Positions 35,596-44,221 of a DNA stretch of 44,221 nucleotides are shown piece by piece; positions within the stretch are counted from its first letter, which is position 1; every line of letters begins with the position of its first letter. The notes beneath the pieces are model-generated. The model did not search any database and was not told the DNA's origin. It was given only the letters and a program-made list of their open reading frames with translations. Position numbers and translations under genes: made by a program. This DNA comes from Bacteroidales bacterium (lineage in GTDB: Bacteria; Bacteroidota; Bacteroidia; Bacteroidales; UBA932), in NCBI GenBank assembly GCA_022508605.1, contig JAFLUX010000014.1, forward strand, positions 1 through 44,221. Direction: 5' to 3'.

Positions 35596-36423
35596 ATGAA
35601 AAAATTCATGTCTGCGGTACTGGCCCTGCCGCTACTGTTTTCCTGCAAATCCTGGATGACATGGGAAAAGTTCCCGATGGACGGACACCGCACCGGAGTC
35701 ACCGTGCCGTCGGCGGACAACGTTCCGGAGGCCATAGGGAGGGTGGATTCGCTGACTCTCACTTACTACGCTCCGAACTCGGCAGTATTCAGCGGCGGAT
35801 GCACCCCGGAGGTGGCGGCGCTTCTCATCGGGGCGCAGCCTGCCATGGCCGAGGTGAAGGAGGTCATAGCGTTCTCCACGAGCGAGATGTCCGCCCATGC
35901 CCCCGAATCGGAACTGAGCAATTTCGTGGCGGACCTGGTGAGAAGCGAGACCGAAAGGATAGTCGGGCGCAGGTGCGATGTAGGCATCACCAACTTCGGC
36001 GGGATAAGGGTCTCCATGCCCCAGGGGGATGTCATACTCGACGACATACGCTCCATGTTCCCGTTCGTCAACAAGCTCTGCTACGTCGAGCTTCCGGGTT
36101 CGGAGCTGATACGGCTCATGGATGATATGGCGGCAAACCGGGTGCAGTGCCTCAGCGGGGTGCGCCTCGTGATAAAGGACCGCAAGGTCAAGAGCCTGGA
36201 AGTGGGGGGCAAGGCGGTAGACCCGCGCAAGAAATACGGCGTGGCCACCATAGACTTCCTCCTCGACGGGGGCGACAACATCAGCGTGGCGCGCGGCGCA
36301 ACCGGGCTGATACGCACCGATGTCCTCATCGGAGAGGCCATCGAGGGCTATGTCCGCAAGCTTACGGCTGAAGGAAAGGCAATAGAATACCATACCGACG
36401 GGAGGGTCGTAATAGAGCAATGA
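35596..36423 (+). CDS. 5'-nucleotidase C-terminal domain lipoprotein
   Basis: 275 residues from ATG 35596; the open frame begins earlier inside the permease gene, but the lipoprotein signal (lipobox LFSC, Cys17) starts here. The protein is the substrate-binding domain of UshA-like nucleotidases alone, with NFGGIRVSMPQGDV, LPGSELIRLMDD and TIDFLLDGGDNIS. It lacks the metal-binding phosphatase domain, which is encoded by the next gene with ATGA overlap. Together the two would form a complete 5'-nucleotidase or nucleotide phosphatase in the cell envelope, probably for phosphate or nucleoside salvage. Confidence 0.92.
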   Translation: MKKFMSAVLALPLLFSCKSWMTWEKFPMDGHRTGVTVPSADNVPEAIGRVDSLTLTYYAPNSAVFSGGCTPEVAALLIGAQPAMAEVKEVIAFSTSEMSAHAPESELSNFVADLVRSETERIVGRRCDVGITNFGGIRVSMPQGDVILDDIRSMFPFVNKLCYVELPGSELIRLMDDMAANRVQCLSGVRLVIKDRKVKSLEVGGKAVDPRKKYGVATIDFLLDGGDNISVARGATGLIRTDVLIGEAIEGYVRKLTAEGKAIEYHTDGRVVIEQ

Positions 36424-37208
36424 AACGGATATTGACCATTTTGGCCGCGTCGGCGGCCCTTTGCGCCTGCGGACCCAGGCTCGTAATCCTGCACACCAAC
36501 GATACGCACTCCCACCTCGACCCCCTGAGGGACGGCACGGGCGGTGTCATAGAGCGGGCCGCCTTCGTGGATTCGGTCCGGAACGCGGAAGGCCCCGGCA
36601 AGGTGCTGCTTCTGCACGCCGGCGATTTCAATCAGGGGACTTCGTACTATACGCAGCTGCACGGCACCCTGGAGGTGGAGATGATAAATGCTCTGAAATA
36701 CGATGCCGTGACTCTCGGAAACCACGAATTCGACAATGGCATCGAAGATCTTACGGCGCGTGTGAAGAACATAAAGTGCCCTGTCGTATGCGCCAACCTC
36801 GACATCAGCTCTTTCGAGCTCGGAGAATATGTCAAACCCTGGTGCATAGTCAGGAAGGGCGGCATGAAAATAGGCATAATAGGACTCGAGGCGAACATAT
36901 CGGCCAATGTGGCGAGGACGATTTCCTCGCGCATCCCCCAGCTCGATCCCGTGGAGGCGGTCAACAAATGGTCCGACTATCTGCGGAATACCGAGAAATG
37001 CGACATGGTCATACTCCTTTCCCACCAGGGATACGGCGAAGACCAGAAGAACGTCGCTGGAATGAGGGGGATAGACTTGGTCATAGGTGGACACTCCCAC
37101 ACCTTCGTGGATGATTTCGTGTATTCCGAAGACCTTGACGGCAAGCCGGTTCCTATTATTACCGACGGATGCTGGGGAATTGAGATGGGCATGGTTAAAG
37201 TTTATTGA
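36420..37208 (+). CDS. Metallophosphatase domain lipoprotein, partner of the 5'-nucleotidase C domain
   Basis: 262 residues. Lipobox LCAC (Cys17). The calcineurin-like site is complete: Asp28 and His30 in HTNDTHSHLD, Asp69 in HAGDFNQG, Asn101-His102 in LGNHEFDNG, a His in LLSHQGYG and the GHSHTF motif. The chain stops at GIEMGMVKVY, where UshA would enter its C-terminal domain; that domain is the product of the gene before. The pair reverses UshA order. Both proteins carry a lipid anchor, so they should meet at the membrane. Confidence 0.94.
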   Translation: MKRILTILAASAALCACGPRLVILHTNDTHSHLDPLRDGTGGVIERAAFVDSVRNAEGPGKVLLLHAGDFNQGTSYYTQLHGTLEVEMINALKYDAVTLGNHEFDNGIEDLTARVKNIKCPVVCANLDISSFELGEYVKPWCIVRKGGMKIGIIGLEANISANVARTISSRIPQLDPVEAVNKWSDYLRNTEKCDMVILLSHQGYGEDQKNVAGMRGIDLVIGGHSHTFVDDFVYSEDLDGKPVPIITDGCWGIEMGMVKVY

Positions 37209-37212
37209 TTTT

Positions 37213-38097
37213 ATGATTCAGTCGATGACAGGATACGGCCGGGCGGAGGTCCGGCTGGACAAAGGGAAACTCATAGTGGAATTCCGTTCCGTAAACGGGA
37301 AGAACGCCGACATTTCCGTCAAGGCCTGCCTGCTCCCGAAAGACAAGGAAATGCCTTTGCGGAAGCGGGTGGCGTCGCTCCTGCAGCGCGGCACGATAGA
37401 CATCTTCATGAGCTGGGAGCCCGACTCAGGCTCCGCCGCCCGCAAGATAGACAGGCCTCTCGCGCTCGAATACCTGAAGCAGATGAAGCTCCTGGCCTCG
37501 GAGGCCGGCGCCCCTGACCCGTCTTCATCGAGCTGCATAGTATCGGCTCTGCTGCACATGCCGGACGTGCTCGACAACGGAAGGGTGGACAAACTGATAG
37601 ACGATGGCAACTGGCCCTTGGTGGAAAAGGCCATAGACGAGGCCCTGGAGGCGATAGTTTGCTACCGCAGGCATGAGGGCGAGGCCCTGTATGCCGACGT
37701 GACCTCCCGGGTGCGCACCATACTCTCGCTTGTCGATGAGATAGAAGGTTTTGAGGCAGAACGCCTGTCCCTTGTGCGCGAACGCATACTCAAGGCCGCC
37801 GCGGAAGTCGGGATACGCCTTGACGGCGAGCGCTTTGAACAGGAGATGGTATACTATTTGGAGAAATACGACATCAATGAAGAAAAAGTTCGTCTGCGCC
37901 AGCACTGCAAGTATTTCATGGATACCATAGACAACGAGGAATATCCCGGCAAGAAACTGGGGTTCATCATTCAGGAAATGGGGCGTGAAATCAATACCAC
38001 AGGCTCCAAGGCCAATCATTCGGGTATACAGAAGGCCGTGGTCAGGATGAAGGACGAACTGGAAAAAATACGCGAACAGTCACTTAATATTCTCTGA
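37213..38097 (+). CDS. YicC/YloC-family endoribonuclease
   Basis: 294 residues from ATG 37213, which opens the family signature MIQSMTGYGRAE; the longer frame starts inside the phosphatase gene. VEFRSVNGKNADISVK and the C-terminal GREINTTGSKANHSGIQK...ELEKIREQSLNIL are near-invariant in YicC proteins. E. coli YicC is an RNase linked to decay of the small RNA RyhB, and the B. subtilis homologue YloC also cleaves RNA. Gmk often follows it in other genomes, but here a TonB receptor gene follows after 4 nt. Confidence 0.94.
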   Translation: MIQSMTGYGRAEVRLDKGKLIVEFRSVNGKNADISVKACLLPKDKEMPLRKRVASLLQRGTIDIFMSWEPDSGSAARKIDRPLALEYLKQMKLLASEAGAPDPSSSSCIVSALLHMPDVLDNGRVDKLIDDGNWPLVEKAIDEALEAIVCYRRHEGEALYADVTSRVRTILSLVDEIEGFEAERLSLVRERILKAAAEVGIRLDGERFEQEMVYYLEKYDINEEKVRLRQHCKYFMDTIDNEEYPGKKLGFIIQEMGREINTTGSKANHSGIQKAVVRMKDELEKIREQSLNIL

Positions 38098-38101
38098 AGC
38101 A

Positions 38102-40159
38102 ATGAAATTGTCAAAATTGTTTTATGCCCTCTGCCTTGCTGCGCTGCCGCTTTCCGCCGCGGCGCAGGTGCCGGACACCACCGGGATATACGGCGAGCGC
38201 CTCGACACTCTGGATGCGTCGGTGTTTTCGGCCAGGGGCAGCGGCAACTTCCTTTCCAAGGGCAAGGACATACGTACCGAGGTCATAACGGCTGCGGGGC
38301 TGTGCAAGATGGCCTGCTGCAACCTCGCGGAGAGCTTTGAAAATTCGGCCAGCGTGACGGTGGGATACAGCGATGCCGTCACCGGCGCAAGACAGATACG
38401 CCTGCTCGGCCAGAGCGGAATATACGTGCAGATGCTCGACGAGAACCGTCCGGTGATGCGCGGCCTTTCCGCCCCATGGGGCCTGAACTATGTGCCCTCG
38501 CAGTGGCTTGAAAGCATACAGGTAGCCAAGGGCGTCACCTCAGTCATCAACGGGGTGGAGTCCATGACCGGGCAGATAAACGTGGAACACCGCAAGCCCA
38601 CCGATGAAGTGCCCCTTTTTGTGCAGGCCTCAGTGATGAACGACACGAAGACGGATGTGAATCTCGCAAGCTCCCTTCAGCTCGACGAGGAAGGGAAGTG
38701 GAGCACGGTGATTCTTGCCCACGGAGACTTCGACGCCATGGGGATGGACAGCAACGGAGACAGTTTCGTGGACAGTCCCCTCGGCGGCATGGCAGGGCTT
38801 GCCAACCGCTGGCTCTATTACGATCCGAGCGGACTGCAGCTGCGTTTCGGGCTGAGCGGCACATATGACGGACGGAATTCCGGCCAGCAGCACGGCGGCA
38901 TGAATCCCTGGAAGGCCGACATCACCAACAAGGGCATAGACGCCTATGTGAAGCTCGGCGTCCCGCTCAATGAGGACAATACCCGCAACATCGCGGGCAT
39001 CATAGACCTGAACTACCAGGACGTGAACTCCATGTTCGGCAAGAATCCGTACATCGCCGACCAGCATTCGCTTTTCTTCAACCTGCTCTATCAGGACCAG
39101 CGTCTCGACGCCCACCATCTCACGCTCGGACTCAGCAACATGCTCGATGCCTACAGGGAATCCCTGACGCGAAAATACATGTTTCCGGGGGAGCAGCGCT
39201 CCGACACCTACATCTCTTCCCCGGTACTCAACGACCTCGGAGCCTTCGCCGAGTACACCTTCCGCGCGGAGGACAAGTTCTCCGCCATTACCAGCCTGCG
39301 TGCCGACTGGTATTACGGTTCCGGCATCCATGTCAGCCCCCGCCTCACCCTCAAGTGGACTCCGGAGGAGCACATAGTGCTGAGGGCCAACGGCGGCAGG
39401 GGACTTCGCTACAGCACGCCGCTCATAGACAACATCGGCGTCCTTTCCACGGGTAAGCTCCTGTCCGGAAATTTCATGGAGCATCCGCTCGAAGAATCCT
39501 GGACCTACGGGGGCAACGCCACATGGTATCTGCCTTTCGACGAGAGCGAAAAGACCTATCTGAGCTTCGACTACTTCGGCAGCACCTTCGTGAACCAGAT
39601 GCTGGTGGACTATACCGCAGACGCCATAGCTTTCTACGGACTCGGCCCTGACGACCATTCCTACACGCACAACTATCAGCTGGATTTCTCCTCGGAGCCT
39701 TTCCGCGGTTTCACCGTGACGCTTACCGGCCGTTATACCGACGCCCGCCAGAGCCTGCACTCCCAGGCGGATGACATAAGGCCCATGACGAGCCGCTACA
39801 AGGCCGTGCTGAATCTGCAGTATGCCACCAATCTCAACAAGTGGATTTTCGACTTCACGGCTTCTCTCAACGGCCCCTGCAAGGTCTGGGACTTCATGAA
39901 GGAGCTCGACCCCATGTACAGTGACGGATACACTCCTGCCTATCCCTTGCTCTATGCCCAGGTGACCAAGCGCTTCAAGGGCTTCGACATATACCTCGGC
40001 GGGGAGAATCTGACCGGATTCACGCAGCCCTCTCCCATCATCAGCGCCGACGCTCCCTGGACCACCGCATTCGATGCAAGCTGCATCTGGGGGCCTCTGA
40101 TGGGAGTCAGGGTGTATGCCGGAATAAGGATGACAATTTGGAAAACAGAAAAGATATGA
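38102..40159 (+). CDS. TonB-dependent receptor, probably for metal or metal complex
   Basis: 685 residues with a signal peptide ending SAAAQ. The plug domain includes ESFENSASVTVGYSDAVTGA, RQIRLLGQSGIYVQML and SIQVAKGVTSVINGVESMTG; the rest is a 22-strand-type barrel ending MRVYAGIRMTIWKTEKI. The usual N-terminal carboxypeptidase-like domain of SusC proteins is absent and no SusD follows. A CKMACC motif (Cys68, Cys72, Cys73) sits at the start of the plug, on the periplasmic side. With the HMA protein coupled downstream this suggests copper or another soft metal as cargo, which is inference from context. Confidence 0.92.
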   Translation: MKLSKLFYALCLAALPLSAAAQVPDTTGIYGERLDTLDASVFSARGSGNFLSKGKDIRTEVITAAGLCKMACCNLAESFENSASVTVGYSDAVTGARQIRLLGQSGIYVQMLDENRPVMRGLSAPWGLNYVPSQWLESIQVAKGVTSVINGVESMTGQINVEHRKPTDEVPLFVQASVMNDTKTDVNLASSLQLDEEGKWSTVILAHGDFDAMGMDSNGDSFVDSPLGGMAGLANRWLYYDPSGLQLRFGLSGTYDGRNSGQQHGGMNPWKADITNKGIDAYVKLGVPLNEDNTRNIAGIIDLNYQDVNSMFGKNPYIADQHSLFFNLLYQDQRLDAHHLTLGLSNMLDAYRESLTRKYMFPGEQRSDTYISSPVLNDLGAFAEYTFRAEDKFSAITSLRADWYYGSGIHVSPRLTLKWTPEEHIVLRANGGRGLRYSTPLIDNIGVLSTGKLLSGNFMEHPLEESWTYGGNATWYLPFDESEKTYLSFDYFGSTFVNQMLVDYTADAIAFYGLGPDDHSYTHNYQLDFSSEPFRGFTVTLTGRYTDARQSLHSQADDIRPMTSRYKAVLNLQYATNLNKWIFDFTASLNGPCKVWDFMKELDPMYSDGYTPAYPLLYAQVTKRFKGFDIYLGGENLTGFTQPSPIISADAPWTTAFDASCIWGPLMGVRVYAGIRMTIWKTEKI

Positions 40160-40410
40160 AACGTTTCATGATTTTGCTTGCATTCGTGCAAGTGGTGTTC
40201 GCGAGCAATCTGCATTGCGACAACTGCGCAAAGAAAGTAAAGGAGAACATCTCCTTCGAGAAGGGCGTGAAGGACCTGTCCGTGTCCGTGGAAGACAATA
40301 CGGTCACGGTGGTGTTCAACCCTTCCAAAACCGATACGCTCAAACTCAAGAAGGCCATCAACAAACTCGGATACAAAGCCGAAGTCGTTGAATACAAAAC
40401 CATAAAGTAA
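40156..40410 (+). CDS. Small periplasmic heavy-metal-associated (HMA) protein
   Basis: 84 residues from ATG 40156 (ATGA overlap with the receptor gene). An ATG at 40138 would add six residues and is less likely. The first 17 residues form a signal peptide (MKRFMILLAFVQVVFAS), so the HMA fold is exported, unlike most CopZ-type chaperones. The metal site is HCDNC (Cys21, Cys24), and the fold continues KVKENISFEKGVKDLSVSVE and LKKAINKLGYKAEVV. It likely takes a metal ion from the TonB receptor or scavenges it in the periplasm. Confidence 0.9.
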   Translation: MKRFMILLAFVQVVFASNLHCDNCAKKVKENISFEKGVKDLSVSVEDNTVTVVFNPSKTDTLKLKKAINKLGYKAEVVEYKTIK

Positions 40411-40411
40411 A

Positions 40412-42064
40412 GTGGAGGAAGAGCGCAAACTGAATTTTCTCGAAGAAATCATCGAGAACGACCTGAAGTCGGGCAAGGTGGACGGCATATTGACGCGCTT
40501 CCCCCCGGAACCCAACGGATATCTGCATCTGGGACACGCCAAGAGCCTCTGCATCAATTTCGGACTGGCGCAGAAATACGGCGGCGAGACCAACCTGCGC
40601 TACGATGACACTAACCCCACCAAAGAGGACACCGAATATGTGGAGTCCATCAAGGAGGACATCAAGTGGCTGGGTTTCCAGTGGGCCAGGGAGCTTTACG
40701 CATCCGACTATTTCGACCAGCTCTATGAGTGGGCCGAACAGCTTATAGAGCGCGGGCTTGCCTATGTGGACGACCAGACCCAGGAAGAAATCTCTAAGGG
40801 GCGCGGCACTGTGGAGACCCCCGGCACTGAAAGCCCGTGGAGAAACCGCAGCGTGGAAGAAAATCTGAGGATTTTCCGCGAGATGAAGGCGGGCAAGTAT
40901 GAAGACGGAGCTAAGGTGCTGAGAGCCAAGATAGACATGGCCCACCCCAACATGTTCTTCCGTGACCCCATACTGTACCGCATCAAGCATGCGGCGCATC
41001 ACCGCACGGGAGACAAGTGGTGCATCTATCCCATGTACGACTACACCCATGGGCAGTGCGACTCCATAGAACATATCACCCATTCCATCTGCACCCTCGA
41101 ATTCGATGTCCACAGACCCCTGTATGACTGGTTCATCGAGACCCTCGGCATATATCCGAGCCATCAGTACGAGTTCGCGCGGCTCAACCTCACCTACACG
41201 CTGATGAGCAAGCGCAAGCTGCTCGAACTGGTGCAGAAGGGACTTGTGGCGGGCTGGGACGACCCCCGCATGCCCACCCTGTGCGGAGTGCGCCGCCGCG
41301 GCTACACTCCGGAGGGCCTGAGACTATTCTGCGACAGGATAGGCGTGAGCAAGCGTGACCAGCTCATCGACATACAGTTGCTGGAGTGGTGCGTGAGGCA
41401 GGACCTGAACGCCCGTTCCAACCGTTATATGGTGGTGCAGGACCCTGTCCGTCTGACAATAGTGAACTATCCGGAGGACAAGGTGGAGTGGTTCGACTGT
41501 CCGCTCAACCCGGCAGAGCCTGACGGGCCCTGCCGCAAGGTGCCTTTCAGCCGCGAGCTGTATATAGAAAGGTCCGACTTCATGGAGGATGCGCCAAAGA
41601 AATTCTTCCGTCTCAAACCGGGCGGGGAGGTGCGCCTCAAGTACACCTATATCATAAAGTGCGAGGAAGTCGTCAAGGACGCTGACGGCAACGTGGTCGA
41701 ACTCAAGTGCAGCTATGACCCCGACACCCGTCCGGGAGGAGGCGAATGGCGTGCTGTGAAAGGAACCATACACTGGGTCGGCACCGGACACGCCAAAAAA
41801 CTGGAAATACGCAACTACGACCGTCTCTTTACCCTTGCCGACATGAGCCAGGTGCCGGAAGACAAGGACTATAAGGATTTCCTCAATCCGGAGTCCCTCG
41901 TGGTGACGGAGGGCTATTGCGAGCCTGCCCTGCTTGAGGACGCCTCCGGCATTGCGGTGCAGTTCGAGCGCTGCGGCTACTATGTGAAAGATGCCGACAG
42001 CACTTCGGAGAAGGCGGTTTATAACCGGACGGCCACGCTGAAGGATTCATACCGGCCCGAATGA
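40412..42064 (+). CDS. glnS: Glutaminyl-tRNA synthetase
   Basis: 550 residues from GTG 40412. It charges tRNA-Gln with glutamine. The class I motifs are RFPPEPNGYLHLGHAKS (HIGH-type HLGH at 39-42) and LMSKR (265-268), and WDDPRMPTLCGVRRRGYTPE is diagnostic for GlnRS. The C-terminal anticodon-binding barrels are complete and the length is close to E. coli GlnRS (554). It starts 1 nt after the HMA stop and overlaps the next gene by ATGA. Confidence 0.98.
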   Translation: MEEERKLNFLEEIIENDLKSGKVDGILTRFPPEPNGYLHLGHAKSLCINFGLAQKYGGETNLRYDDTNPTKEDTEYVESIKEDIKWLGFQWARELYASDYFDQLYEWAEQLIERGLAYVDDQTQEEISKGRGTVETPGTESPWRNRSVEENLRIFREMKAGKYEDGAKVLRAKIDMAHPNMFFRDPILYRIKHAAHHRTGDKWCIYPMYDYTHGQCDSIEHITHSICTLEFDVHRPLYDWFIETLGIYPSHQYEFARLNLTYTLMSKRKLLELVQKGLVAGWDDPRMPTLCGVRRRGYTPEGLRLFCDRIGVSKRDQLIDIQLLEWCVRQDLNARSNRYMVVQDPVRLTIVNYPEDKVEWFDCPLNPAEPDGPCRKVPFSRELYIERSDFMEDAPKKFFRLKPGGEVRLKYTYIIKCEEVVKDADGNVVELKCSYDPDTRPGGGEWRAVKGTIHWVGTGHAKKLEIRNYDRLFTLADMSQVPEDKDYKDFLNPESLVVTEGYCEPALLEDASGIAVQFERCGYYVKDADSTSEKAVYNRTATLKDSYRPE

Positions 42065-43506
42065 ACGATTTCGTAGTCTCGATCATGCTTCTCGGGGCTC
42101 TCTCAAGCGGAGGGAGCCTGCCTTTCTGGGCAGTCTCCAACCAGGGAGGGCTGATGCCTGAGAGCAGCGGGGCTGCGGGAATAATCAGGGCGGCGAAGCC
42201 CTTTGCGGAGTCGGGCGATTTCCGCTGGAAGGCCGGGGCTTCGCTCGCCTTTGCCGCTCCATATTCTGTCGGGGATTACGGTATAGTGCCGGACGAACTT
42301 TATGCCGGCATGCGCTGGAAGTCCATAGGCGCGGATTTGGGCATGGTGCGCAGGGAAGCCGAATACATGGGGTCAGACCCCTCCCTCGGCTCGCTTTCCG
42401 TCACGGAGGGGCACATAGTGGAGAGCAACAATGCTCGCGCCATGCCGGGATACAGGCTTCTGCTCGACCGCTGGGCCATCCCTTTCACGGGCGGCCGTTT
42501 GCAGCTCTCCGGCTCCTGGGGCGACTATAAGACGCTCGACGAGCGCTACATGAACGGGGCCCTCGTGCATCGCCTGAGCGGATACCTGCGGTATGACGGC
42601 GGAAAGCACTTTTACGCGCAGCTCGGCATCGACCACTACGCCCAGTGGGGCGGAACCGGAATAGATGGAGTCTCCATGGACGTGAACTGGGGCAACTACT
42701 TCCGGGTGGCCACCGGGCGTCCGGCATCCGAGGGCGGCACCTTGAGCGACCGCATGAACGTGATAGGCTGCCACGGCGGTGCGGAGCAGCTGCGCATGGG
42801 CTGGAGGGAGAGCGCCTTTGCGGTGCATTTCCAGTACGAAAAGCCCTATGCCGACAAGTCCGGCATGCGCTTCAACAATATTCCGGACGGAGTGTACACC
42901 TTGGATTTCTCCCTTGCGGACAAGGATTCGTGGGTGAGCGACGCCCTGGTGGAATTCCATTACACAATGTGGCAGTCCGGCACCATTCACGACAAGGAAA
43001 CCGATGAGGACGGCAACCAGCTGAGCTGGTTCGAGGATCATACTCTCAACGTGTTCGGCGGAGACGACTACTTCAACAACAGCCGCTACAAGTCGGGCTG
43101 GACGCATTTCGGACGCAGCATATGCGCGCCGCTGTTTTTTGCGGCCCCTTACGGGGAGTATCCCGGCATAGTCAGCAACCGCTACAAGGCCCTGCACTTC
43201 GGGCTTTCCGGCAAGCTGTTCAGGAAGGCCCCGTATCGCCTGATGCTTACCGCGAGCGAGAACTACGGAACCTATCGGCGCCCTTTCATAAGTCCCTCTA
43301 CCTGGGATACGGGGTGGAACTGGTGGGAACCCAATACCATAGACAAAGGCCTGAAGCAGTTTTCGGCGGCCCTGAACGGCTATGTGCCCTTCCGCTTCGG
43401 GAAGAGGGTGTCGCTCGACCTGCTCTACGGCCTGTATGCCGATGCCGGACGCCTGCTTGAAGACAACTTCGGACTGACTGCCGGAGTTCGCATAAATATA
43501 GAATGA
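42061..43506 (+). CDS. Wzi-like capsule assembly outer-membrane protein
   Basis: 481 residues. A short hydrophobic leader (FVVSIMLLGALSSGGS) is followed by LPFWAVSNQGGLMPESS, the usual start of the mature Bacteroidota Wzi-like protein. DDYFNNSRYKSGWTHFGRSI and the barrel-like alternation to the end (FGLTAGVRINIE) support this family. E. coli Wzi is a beta-barrel lectin that ties capsule to the surface; the Bacteroidota proteins are thought to do the same. The polysaccharide export genes lie some 17 kb upstream, so any link is by function only. The leader lacks the usual early Lys/Arg, which may mean a weak or mis-set start. Confidence 0.85.
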   Translation: MNDFVVSIMLLGALSSGGSLPFWAVSNQGGLMPESSGAAGIIRAAKPFAESGDFRWKAGASLAFAAPYSVGDYGIVPDELYAGMRWKSIGADLGMVRREAEYMGSDPSLGSLSVTEGHIVESNNARAMPGYRLLLDRWAIPFTGGRLQLSGSWGDYKTLDERYMNGALVHRLSGYLRYDGGKHFYAQLGIDHYAQWGGTGIDGVSMDVNWGNYFRVATGRPASEGGTLSDRMNVIGCHGGAEQLRMGWRESAFAVHFQYEKPYADKSGMRFNNIPDGVYTLDFSLADKDSWVSDALVEFHYTMWQSGTIHDKETDEDGNQLSWFEDHTLNVFGGDDYFNNSRYKSGWTHFGRSICAPLFFAAPYGEYPGIVSNRYKALHFGLSGKLFRKAPYRLMLTASENYGTYRRPFISPSTWDTGWNWWEPNTIDKGLKQFSAALNGYVPFRFGKRVSLDLLYGLYADAGRLLEDNFGLTAGVRINIE

Positions 43507-44221
43507 TGATGGAACTGAGCCAAAGGGCAATGGATATGCCGAGTTCGCCGATACGGAAGCTCGCCCCCTATGCGGAGGCGGCGGTTCGCAACGGCGTGCA
43601 CGTGTATCATCTGAACATAGGCCAGCCCGATATCAAAACCCCGGAATGCGCCCTGGACGCCATACGCTCCATAGACCGCAAGATTCTGGAATACAGCCCG
43701 TCCGACGGATATCTGTCGCTGCGCACCAAGATGGTGAAGTATTATGCCGAGTACGGAATCTATCTGAGTCCGGACGAAATCATAATAACCACCGGAGGGT
43801 CGGAAGCCGTGCTTTTCGCGTTCCTGACCTGCCTCGGTCCGGGAGACGAAATCATAGTCACCGACCCGTTCTATGCCAATTATATGGCCTTTGCCATATC
43901 GGTGGGGGCGGTCATCAAGTCGGTCAAGACCACCATAGAGGACGGATTCAGGCTCCCTTCCGCAGAGGCTTTCGAGGAGCAGATAAGTCCGAGGACGAAA
44001 GCCATACTTATCTGCAATCCCAACAATCCTACGGGATATCTGTATACAGCCGCCGAGATGAACAGGCTGCGCGACATAGTGAAGAAGCACGGGCTTTTCC
44101 TGTTCAGCGACGAGGTGTACCGTGAATTTATCTATACCGGCATGCCCTATATCAGCGCATTCCACCTGGACGGGATATCGGAGAATGTGGTGCTGATAGA
44201 CTCCGTGTCGAAGCGCTATTC
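43503..44221 (+). CDS. PLP-dependent class I/II aminotransferase, 3' end missing
   Basis: 239 complete codons before the window ends. Three ATG in a row (43503, 43506, 43509) overlap the Wzi-like stop. Fold type I motifs are clear: LNIGQPDIKTPE, YSPSDGYLSLR, TTGGSEAVLFAFL, DPFYANY, ICNPNNPTGYLY, LFLFSDEVYREF and VSKRYS, with the Schiff-base lysine at residue 237. Such enzymes in Bacteroidota are annotated as aspartate or broad-range aminotransferases. The substrate-binding C-terminal Arg lies beyond the window. Confidence 0.94.
   Translation, partial: MMMELSQRAMDMPSSPIRKLAPYAEAAVRNGVHVYHLNIGQPDIKTPECALDAIRSIDRKILEYSPSDGYLSLRTKMVKYYAEYGIYLSPDEIIITTGGSEAVLFAFLTCLGPGDEIIVTDPFYANYMAFAISVGAVIKSVKTTIEDGFRLPSAEAFEEQISPRTKAILICNPNNPTGYLYTAAEMNRLRDIVKKHGLFLFSDEVYREFIYTGMPYISAFHLDGISENVVLIDSVSKRY

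Overview
The window looks like chromosomal DNA from a high-GC member of the Bacteroidota, most likely order Bacteroidales. By eye the GC content is in the mid to upper 50s. Supporting signs are promoter -7 boxes of the form TAnnTTTG in the few spacers, many lipoproteins with S/A-C lipoboxes, BACON domains, an UpxY-type NusG paralogue, a DPP-IV-like peptidase, a Bacteroidota-type Wzi-like protein and no Shine-Dalgarno signals. An Alistipes-like or Cryptobacteroides-like organism would fit, but the genus cannot be fixed from this sequence. Packing is very tight: most neighbours overlap by ATGA, GTGA or TGATG, no gap without a gene exceeds 300 bases, and I see no tRNA, rRNA, CRISPR, insertion sequence or prophage.

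Region 1 (1-10335, plus strand) encodes surface or secreted proteins. It holds the 3' end of a large repeat protein closed by a strong terminator, then a tight run of five genes: an LRR lipoprotein, a BACON-LRR lipoprotein, a subtilisin-family (S8) protease lipoprotein, a DUF1573 protein and a small lipocalin-like lipoprotein. I see no described system that matches this set, and it is one of the two best candidates here for something new. Region 2 (10414-16923) has recA on the minus strand, divergent from an rlmN - patatin/type Vd autotransporter - recX - rnhA - pdxA run. A bidirectional terminator separates recA from region 1.

Region 3 (16931-25498) is a polysaccharide export locus with its own promoter: Wza-like lipoprotein, Wzc-like tyrosine kinase, CapD/FlaA1-like NDP-sugar dehydratase, an UpxY antiterminator placed mid-operon, then rmlD, rmlA and rmlB. 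It has no rmlC, glycosyltransferase, flippase or polymerase, so it is a core module whose other parts must lie elsewhere. A minus-strand ROK-family regulator meets it tail to tail. Region 4 (26767-31532) is an overlapping run of an orphan two-TM, HAMP-like sensor, a TrkH potassium transporter, a RecD-like helicase and a THUMP-like methyltransferase. The methyltransferase overlaps the 3' end of a convergent S9 peptidase gene.

Region 5 (33387 to the end, plus strand) contains a NatA/NatB-type ABC exporter, a 5'-nucleotidase split into two lipoprotein genes with the domains in reverse order, YicC, a TonB-dependent receptor coupled to a tiny periplasmic HMA metal-binding protein, glnS, a Wzi-like outer-membrane protein, and an aminotransferase cut by the window edge two residues after its PLP lysine. 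Three divergent spacers (recA/rlmN, ROK/sensor, S9/ABC) carry back-to-back perfect -7 boxes. In two of them the boxes are only 12-13 bp apart, which suggests competing divergent promoters.
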